From positions 279,501 to 343,500 of the forward strand of contig JAWDGP010004058.1 of NCBI GenBank assembly GCA_033675545.1: a DNA stretch of 64,000 nt, read 5' to 3'. Numbering within the stretch: the stretch's first letter is position 1; each line of letters begins with the position of its first letter. The notes under the pieces are model-generated. The model ran no database searches. It was not told the origin of the DNA and saw only the letters and a list, made by a program, of their open reading frames with translations. The position numbers and the translations under genes are program-made. This DNA comes from Elysia crispata. Lineage: Eukaryota; Mollusca; Gastropoda; Plakobranchidae. Below, piece after piece: positions 56,999 through 64,000 of this stretch.

Positions 56999-57894
56999 CG
57001 TCGTTTGGCTGGTCTATTTGTTTTCAAATCAAGGTTGCTATGCTCTATTTTCTAACATGAAGTCGGTCTAAATGATCTTAAGATTGCTGACAAATAATTA
57101 AAAAAATTATCGAATACTAATCATATCCTTTAAAAAAAAGCGGGCCTAGTTGATATTTAGATTTTAGACAAATTAAAGAAGAAGTATCGAGTATTGATAA
57201 CATCCACATGAAATGTCTAGTGAATTATTTATGTTCGAATGAAATAACTCAATAAGGAACATGCTGGTCAAACTTGGTCTAGATCTAATAATGACATTAG
57301 CTGTGCTGTGAGGTATGAATGATTCTTCCGGAATGTTCATCAGCGGTGCTCATTGAACATCAAGTTTCGGGGTAAGAATAACCGTTTTGTGTGATGGTTA
57401 GAAGTTCATAATCCGAAAAGCCATCAGTTCTTTTTGTCTGTAAAATTTGTCAACAAATTTATGGAGGTCACAAAGGATCTTACATCAGATTGACAAGCAT
57501 CTGCGATCTATTTTATTTAGAAATTATTTTTTCAGAATGACTGAAAGGTCAAAGAAAATAAGAGAAGAGGAGAGAAGAAGAAGAAGAAGAAGAAGAAGAA
57601 GAAGAAGAAGAACAAGAAGAACAAGAAGAACAAGAAGAACAAGAAGAACAAGAACAAGAACAAAAACAAGAAAGTTTGTCTTCTTTAGATATAAATTATT
57701 ACAATGGACTGAAGGAAAAAGGAGAGAGAAAAAGTTACTCTCTAGTCTAAGTTGTTAGTTGTTAAATTTCCTAGACCTAGATCTAGCTTCTGATGATTTT
57801 TTTTTTTTTTTTACTTTGGTCAGGTAATTTCTTCCTTTCTTTGATTTTAATAAATTTACGTCAGAAATTGAAAAAAAAAATTAATGTAACTTTC
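56999..57894 (-). promoter_or_regulatory. Upstream region of SLC44 (promoter/5' UTR, limits unknown)
   Basis: Sequence upstream of the SLC44 start codon. Contains a GAA/AACAAG repeat (about 57576-57668) that produces an arginine-rich open frame on the plus strand, and several TCTAGATC motifs. No TATA box is convincing and no 5' UTR exon can be assigned. Confidence 0.35.
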
Positions 57895-58463
57895 GGTTAT
57901 CTCCAAGCAGAGCGTACAATATTCAAGTACTGTCATTTGAGTGGTATCGATTACTAATAATAATTTTCAGCGGCTCAGGAAGAGAGTAGTTAGATATCGA
58001 TATGATTCAAATGTTCGCATCTAGATTTTTATTTGTCTGTTTTAACGTGGTGAAAGGGGCGCCAAAGCTGTAAAAAATTAAGTAAATGAGTAACTATAAA
58101 TAAATAATAAATTTAAGTAAACGTGATTTTGAGAACGTTAGATTTAGATTAAAAATAGCTCAAAGAACTTTTAGATTGTTAAATCTAAACTGATTTACAT
58201 ATAAATATTAACCTAAGTATAAAACATGCGGCTAAATCTAGATCTAGATCTAGGTTAAATATGGATCCGCCACCCATAGGCCTAAAAAGTAAAAGAAATA
58301 AATTTAGGTATATACCATGATTTAGTTAAACCTGTATTTTATCGACTTTTTTGTGTTAAATACCTTATCGATAGTTACCGGAAACGCAGGAATCGTAAAA
58401 ATACACCGATATTATGCTGTTAGTATTCGATTCTAATTTTGTACGCTCTGCTTGGAGATAACC
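57895..58463. mobile_element. 569-bp non-autonomous DNA transposon with 25-bp TIRs and 8-bp TSD
   Basis: Perfect 25-bp terminal inverted repeats: the left begins GGTTATCTCCAAGCAGAG (57895-57919) and the right ends in its exact reverse complement (58439-58463). TAACTTTC directly precedes the left end (57887-57894) and directly follows the right end (58464-58471), an intact 8-bp target-site duplication. The interior has no transposase-sized open frame. An 8-bp duplication fits hAT, Merlin or P-type elements; the superfamily cannot be settled from the termini. Confidence 0.9.
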
Positions 58464-58695
58464 TAACTTTCACCATATTAGTTAAAGTCAATTTGTCTTT
58501 TCGTAGGACAAAGTAAATTGTTTATACATTCATGTCTAAGTTGAACGAATCAATTGTTTACGTCCTAAAACAAACTATTACGACGGACGAGATTAGGTCT
58601 CGGTATGACATATTTGTATGGAACTTTTGAGTCTGTTTTAGAATAGTTGGCTAATTATTTATAGATTTTTTAAGTTCATTATCATGTAAGTTTCA

Positions 58696-58825
58696 ATAAA
58701 TGCGCAGCTATGAATTCCCGAAAGGCAGCGCACCATTATGCACTTTTTGCGGGAATCGAAAGTCTTCTAATATAAAAGATCTTAAAATATATTCGGAAAG
58801 AACAGACTTAGTCGAGTTCTGGATT
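58696..58825 (+). repeat. Dispersed short repeat, copy C
   Basis: Related to copies A and B: GCGCAGCTATGAATTCCCG, AAAGGCA, TTATGCACTTTTTGCGGGAA, then AAGATCT and AGAACAGACTTAGTCGA, which matches the outer part of copy A. More diverged than the other two. Confidence 0.6.
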
Positions 58826-59249
58826 AATCCGCGTGACATTATCGGTTTGTTTTGTATGGCATTTGTCTTACCAAAATAGTAACGAGGGAAACTTTCCGGT
58901 TCCCTGGCAAAAAGTCATCACCATAGAGACTTAATTTCAATTCAGCGATTGTTCTCTTCTCAGGGCACTTGTCTAGATGATGTTTTATAGCGGCATTTAA
59001 AAAAAAAAAAAAAAAATTTCGTAACTAAAGGAAACTTTTCAAATTTTATCATTCTAGTCGAACTATTTTGTCCCCCCCCCCCCCCTTTTCCCCAATAACT
59101 AAATAGATTAATAGTCTTTAACAGGTCGACAAGCTCTTAGCTCTTCTGTAAAATCAGCTTTAAATGTACTCACAATGTTTTCAGCGATAGGAGCTGGGAA
59201 CATTATTAGCTCATATTCTTGGAATTTCAGTTAACGCGAAAGCAATTTT
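58826..59249. other. Intergenic, no gene recognised
   Basis: AT-rich sequence with an A17-like run near 59000 and a C14-like run near 59073. No feature recognised. Confidence 0.6.
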
Positions 59250-59545
59250 AAGTAAAAAAAAAATATTCCTTTTTGTGCGAGGCCTTGATCCAATCCCGCC
59301 AAAATTAATGCAGAGAATGCAAACCTATCTTCAACAGAATATCGCAGCCACATCTTTCGAGCCAATAAATCTATAATAAACGATCTATCACTCCCTCGAC
59401 ACCAAGCATGAGAATCGTGTCCTTTGGAGGTCTTAAATTGGTCTTGGCCACCTACAAAGGCTTTCAACCTTGAGTGCCAGTAATCCGATTTCCGAATTAT
59501 TTCACGGAGTATTGAAGAATAGGACCAAAAGCTAATGCGAGTGAA
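59250..59545 (-). CDS. Unidentified open frame next to the 34-bp array (possible exon or relic)
   Basis: About 95 codons outside the repeat read like protein rather than chance: SYSSILREIIRKSDYWHSRL, KAFVGGQDQFKTSKGHDSHA, WCRGSDRSFIIDLLARKMWL then RYSVEDRFAFSALILAGLDQ. The frame runs upstream into the tandem array (no natural start) and ends in a T-rich stretch coding poly-Phe. It is possibly an exon of an unseen gene, or a decayed element. I do not recognise a family. Confidence 0.25.
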
Positions 59546-60815
59546 AGTAGACCTCCATTCGCGGAGAAGTTGTAGATAGAGGAGACCTCCATTCACGGAG
59601 AAGTTGTAGATAGAGGAGACCTCCATTCGCGGTGAAGTTGTAGATAGAGGAGACCTCCATTCGCGGAGAAGTTGTAGATAGAGGAGACCTCCATTCACGG
59701 AGAAGTTGTAGATAGAGGAGATCTCCATTCACGGAGAAGTTGTAGATAGAGGAGACCTCCATTCGCGGAGAAGTTGTAGATAGAGGAAATCTCCATTCAC
59801 GGAGAAGTTGTAGATAGAGGAGACCTCCATTCGCGGAGAAGTTGTAGATAGAGGAAATCTCCATTCACGGAGAAGTTGTAGATAGAGGAGACCTCCATTC
59901 ACGGAGAAGTTGTAGATAGAGGAGACCTCCATTCGCGGAGAAGTTGTAGATAGAGGAGACCTCCATTCGCGGAGAAGTTGTAGATAGAGGAAATCTCCAT
60001 TCACGGAGAAGTTGTAGATAGAGGAGACCTCCATTCACGGAGAAGTTGTAGATAGAGGAGATCTCCATTCGCGGAGAAGTTGTAGATAGAGGAGACCTCC
60101 ACTCACGGAGAAGTTGTAGATAGAGGAGACCTCCATTCACGGAGAAGTTGTAGATAGAGGAGACCTCCATTCGCGGAGAAGTTGTAGATAGAGGAGACCT
60201 CCATTCGCGGAGAAGTTGTAGATAGAGGAGACCTCCATTCACGGAGAAGTTGTAGATAGAGGAGACCTCCACTCACGGAGAAGTTGTAGATAGAGGAGAC
60301 CTCCATTGACGGAGAAGTTGTAGATAGAGGAGACCTCCATTGACGGAGAAGTTGTAGATAGAGGAGACCTCCATTCGCGGAGAAGTTGTAGATAGAGGAG
60401 ACCTCCATTCGCGGAGAAGTTGTAGATAGAGGAGACCTCCATTGACGGAGAAGTTGTAGATAGAGGAGACCTCCATTCGCGGAGAAGTTGTAGATAGAGG
60501 AGACCTCCATTCGCGGAGAAGTTGTAGATAGAGGAGACCTCCATTCGCGGAGAAGTTGTAGATAGAGGAGACCTCCATTCGCGGAGAAGTTGTAGATAGA
60601 GGAGACCTCCATTCGCGGAGAAGTTGTAGATAGAGGAGACCTCCATTCGCGGAGAAGTTGTAGATAGAGGAGACCTCCACTCACGGAGAAGTTGTAGATA
60701 GAGGAGACCTCCATTCATGGAGAAGTTGTAGATAGAGGAGACCTCCACTCACGGAGAAGTTGTAGATAGAGGAGACCTCCATTCACGGAGAAGTTGTAGA
60801 TAGAGGAGACCTCCT
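59545..60815. repeat. 34-bp tandem array
   Basis: About 37 direct copies of GGAGACCTCCATTCGCGGAG then AAGTTGTAGATAGA. Main variants are CGCGG, CACGG and GACGG at the centre, and GAAATCTCC for GAGACCTCC. Because 34 is not a multiple of 3, each minus-strand frame cycles through all three readings. The many open frames listed there are products of the repeat, not genes. Confidence 0.97.
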
Positions 60816-61560
60816 TTAACTGAGATGTTGCAAATACTGTATAACTCCTGTCACTGTGAATTATTTGTAAAGATCATGTAGGCTTCCTTTCACGGGAAGG
60901 TTGTGGATATTAGCCATGTTTCGCAGACAGAGTTACGTACCGTAAGCATGAGTCATGACGTAACAAACACGTGGTTTCCCTAGTGACGTGTGCAAATCGG
61001 CTTGCGTTGTTTCCATCGGAAGCCGCAAACGAGCGTTAGGCCTGGTCAGTCTGGTCAGCTGTTTAAATCAGTGAAATCTGCTGCCGAAGGTATAACGGTC
61101 TCGGATCATGTGATTGTTATGTAATGTAATTGTGTGAGCATGCAGTGGAGCAGTGGAGACACACATTCTTCATAACGCGCTTGCACCTGGTCCAAGCTTG
61201 TACTCGTACTCAGTACCGCTAGCATTAGAGCATCGCTGGCAGTCATCATGTAACCCATACATAACAGTTACGTTCTCGGTGAAAGGGCTAGCATGTTTGC
61301 GAAAAGCGATTATGCTACGTACCGCTGGGTGGGAGGAGTTTATGAAAATGATGTCGATCAGACTAAAAATATTACGTCGTAGTCTAGCTTAGGGCTCGTA
61401 AGCCTTTCCTGTGAAACCTCAGAATTATTGACCTCCATTCACAGAGAGTTTGTAGATTCAGTTGGCCTTCTTCAGGGACAGGTTGTAATTAAAGTAAACT
61501 TCCTTTCATGGAGATGTTGAAGATACATTAAACCTCCTTTCACGCATAGGTTGCATTAGC
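60816..61560. repeat. Decayed outer copies of the 34-bp repeat interrupted by about 500 bp of different sequence
   Basis: At 60816-60915 and again at about 61428-61555, diverged units (CCTCCTTTAACTGAGATGTT, CTTCCTTTCATGGAGATGTT and similar) continue the array pattern. Between them lies a less AT-rich block with several CRE-like TGACG motifs (near 60956 and 60983). It looks like an insertion into an older, longer array. A small open frame inside it has no recognisable content. Confidence 0.55.
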
Positions 61561-61684
61561 ATGATCCTAGATTCTTGGTTAATTGCTTACTGGAAAGTGA
61601 GTGACAGAATCTGTGCATTATAACTTGATACTAAGACCGTATGTAAAAATCAAAATACATTTCAATTCATCTCTATTGTTAACG

Positions 61685-63640
61685 TTTACAGACCCACCAG
61701 AGACAGAGCAGATAAAACCCCAGAGGAATTAGAGCAATTCTACACAGACTTTAATAACGCACTCGAGTCTGTAATAAAATACCTTCCTTTTATTAGCAGG
61801 TGAGTTTAGTTCGCACTTGGAAAAAGACAAAAAGAAGACACGTGTGTCGTAATTTTTTTTTAAAAAGGAAAAGGAACAGCAATGGAGAGAGACGGGCAGA
61901 GTTATGCAGTTATTTATTTATGACAATCAATGCGGAAAGAGTTCCTTTTAGGTATGGACTAATAATTATTTACTCTGTTTATTCTATGTAAAAAACCGTC
62001 CGTACATAAAAGGAACTCTTTCCATCAATGCTTTCAACCACCCCTCCAAACACATAACAACATGGGCGGGACAATGGAGAAACAGAGTAACACTAACAGC
62101 ACAACTTAACCATAATACAACCAAATTGTTAAAAGGCGTCACAAACATCTTTTAACACACGCCGGATCTTACGCTGATACACTATGAACAAGCGACCACA
62201 AACTAGTGCAAAACAAAATTTAAACTTTAACAACACAGACTATGGCCTTGTCAAATAAAAGAGACCAGGACAAAAAGAAAACAAAAGTCAGCTTGACACA
62301 CGATTACTCAAGTTGGAGGAACAAAATTCAAACAAAAAACAACACAGTCGTCGACTCATGGTTAAGCTCACGAGCGGCTATAAATAGAATCAGGCATGAC
62401 AAGCGCAGGAGCAACAACACTCAAATGATCCAAAAGAGTATCAGACTCTGCCATATCCCATTTGTCAACAAGACAAAGAGATCTTTGACTAAGAATTCAA
62501 AACGCACGAGCTGAAGAGGAAAAATATAAACCTAAAAAAAAAAAGAAACACTATACTTCGATGCATCAGAAAGTTAAAGAAGGAAAAAAACAACAACAAC
62601 AACACAGCAAAGAACTTGAGACGAAAGTGAAAAAAAATATCAGCAACGCAAACGTCGACCATCAATGTTTATACCCGTAAAACTATTAAAGCAAAAGCAA
62701 TTTGAAAACCCTAAAGAAAATCCAAACGGCGTGTTAGCCATTACTGCTGAATATTTCAAATTTAAATTTTCAAGATGTCAATAATGAAAAATATTGCAGC
62801 ATTCCAAGGCTTATATCAAGCACTTTTAACTAATCAATGAATAACAGCTGAAGAAGTGAGAAAAAGTATTGATCGTCTAAAAAACAACATCAGGGCATCA
62901 GGCGAATATGCGCAGAATTACTGAAGTATGAAACAAAAACTCTAGAAATATACCTAGCAAAATATTTAATAAAACATTTGAAAAAATGCCGGTATGCCAA
63001 CATAAAAAAAAAACTTGAGAATGACATGCAATTCCCAAACCAGGCAAACTTAAAGGGCCAAGTAAGATCTTAAGACCGATAACATTGCTAAACACATTTC
63101 GAAAGGTCTTGTCGTTAATAGCTCTCCACAGAGTCAGACGTTAGACTGAAAGTTACCTACCATGAAGTCTAAGCGGATTTTGTCCAGACCGGAGTACATC
63201 AGATGTGGATGGGCGCACAAATGGCAAGACACGAAAATCAGTGCTGAAAATAGCGAAATTAAGATCACAGGCATTGATATGTCCTCAGCCTTTGACACCA
63301 TTGACAAAACCGCCCTGCTCGAAATCTTAAAGACCATTGTAGGCGGGGACGAGCACAGAATAAATCCATTCCCTCTTGAGCAACACACTGGTGAACTCCA
63401 AAGTGAACGGGGTCACAGAACGGAAACTCGAATTCATCAGTAAAAATAGGAACACCCCAAGGAGATAGTCTAAGTCCAGTCCTGTTCATATTTTACCTGG
63501 GCCGGCACTCAAAGTTGTGCGGACAAACATAACTCCACCCATAGATATAGAAAAAATACTACCAAGAGAGGTAGACTTTTTATCACTTGAATTCGTCCAA
63601 ACCCAAGGAGCACAAAAAGCTGTCGAGCGTCACGAACTCT
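61685..63640 (+). mobile_element. Dead LINE (endonuclease and reverse transcriptase remnants)
   Basis: Plus-strand translation across several frames gives, in order: VYRPTRDRADKTPEELEQFY with TDFNNALES (end of an APE-type endonuclease), TWAGQWRNRVTLT, IRRICAELLKYETKTLE, IPKPGKLKGPSKILRPITLL then NTFRKVLSL, VRCGWAHKWQ-like sequence, ITGIDMSSAFDTIDKTALLE (RT motif A), GTPQGDSLSPVLFIFYL (RT motif B) and REVDFLSLEFVQ, where the YADD motif C is lost. Many stops and frameshifts. A different LINE lineage from the intron 12 copy (GIDMSSAFDTI against DYTKAFD). The 33-bp array cuts off its 3' part. Confidence 0.8.
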
Positions 63641-64000
63641 CCCTCCCTGTCTAGTTCGAACATCACAAACTCTTCCTCCTTATCTAGTTCGAACATCACA
63701 AACTCTTCCTAACTATCTGGTTCGAACATCACAAACTCTTCCTCCCTATCTTGTTCGAACATCACAAACTCTTCCTAACTATCTAGTTCGAACATCACAA
63801 ACTCTTCCTCCCTGTCTAGTTCGAACATCACAAACTCTTCCTCCTTATCTAGTTCGAACATCGCGAACTCTTCCTAACAATCTGGTTCGAACATCACAAA
63901 CTCTTCCTTCCTATCTGGTTCGAACATCACAAACTCTTCCTCCCTATCTAGTTCGAACATCACAAACTCTTCCTTCCTATCAGGTTCGAACATCACAAAC
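63641..64000. repeat. 33-bp tandem array, right end open
   Basis: About 11 copies of CTATCTAGTTCGAACATCAC then AAACTCTTCCTCC, with variants TCTGG, TCTTG and TCCTAA. Each unit holds the palindrome GTTCGAAC. The unit is 11 codons long and one plus-strand frame would read SSSNITNSS repeatedly, but units with TCCTAA put a stop in that frame, so coding is unlikely. Runs past the window edge. Confidence 0.95.

Larger units (their letters stand above)
56690..58260. repeat. Cluster of TCTAGATC/AGATCTAGA motifs around the SLC44 5' end
   Basis: Overlapping palindromic hexamers (AGATCT/TCTAGA) occur near 56692, 56817 (CTAGATCTAGATCTAGATG), 56882, 57282, 57772 and 58237 (CTAGATCTAGATCTAGG). They are much sparser elsewhere in the window (for example near 7223 and 15031). 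Meaning unknown. Confidence 0.7.

Noticed and set aside
57447..57758. Arginine-rich 103-codon plus-strand open frame
   Set aside because: Created by the GAA/AACAAG microsatellite upstream of SLC44.
59532..60748. Several overlapping open frames of 100-200 codons (MEVSSIYNFS-type)
   Set aside because: All are the 34-bp repeat read in rotating frames; no unique coding sequence, start context or splice structure.
61153..61392. 79-codon plus-strand open frame
   Set aside because: Lies within the inserted block between decayed repeats, with no domain, homologue or splice signal that I can recognise.
63641..64000. Coding 11-residue repeat or pol III B-box array (GTTCGAAC)
   Set aside because: Some units put TAA in the candidate frame, and the motif does not complete the B-box consensus; there is no A-box partner.

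Overview
This is a piece of an intron-rich, AT-rich animal nuclear genome. Two spliced genes can be rebuilt exon by exon, both on the minus strand, with GT-AG introns and matching phases throughout. The rest is satellite-like arrays, microsatellites, decayed non-LTR retrotransposons and small non-autonomous elements. There is nothing bacterial or plasmid-like. The gene families, the repeat load and the many AGATCTAGATCT-type motifs suggest a mollusc, probably a gastropod; that taxon call is inference only.

Layout. 1-2172: a 28-bp tandem array that runs off the left edge. 4455-13989: an arylsulfatase B/I/J-type sulfatase in nine coding exons (611 aa) with an unusual N-terminal anchor-plus-stalk extension. 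14.0-24.6 kb: no gene seen; microsatellites and a fold-back element. 24664-56998: a choline-transporter-like protein of the SLC44A2/4/5 group in 25 coding exons (786 aa with every exon, 703 aa if two symmetric N-terminal exons are skipped). Its introns hold a 41/43-bp array (2.3 kb), a 53-bp array (4 kb), a SINE with target-site duplication, and LINE fragments. 57.0-64.0 kb: upstream flank with a 569-bp terminal-inverted-repeat element and 8-bp duplications, a 34-bp array, a dead LINE on the plus strand, and a 33-bp array that runs off the right edge.

The most unusual observation is that three short tandem arrays appear to have grown out of exon-intron boundaries and carry extra copies of the splice site: the donor of sulfatase exon 5, the donor of sulfatase exon 8, and the acceptor of SLC44 exon 23. 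They place arrays of decoy splice sites next to the real ones. The second is that SLC44 exons 2 and 3 form a phase-neutral acidic insert; omitting it restores the usual family N terminus. The two genes share a strand but no evident pathway: one product is predicted to be a luminal or secreted sulfatase, the other a multi-pass membrane transporter.
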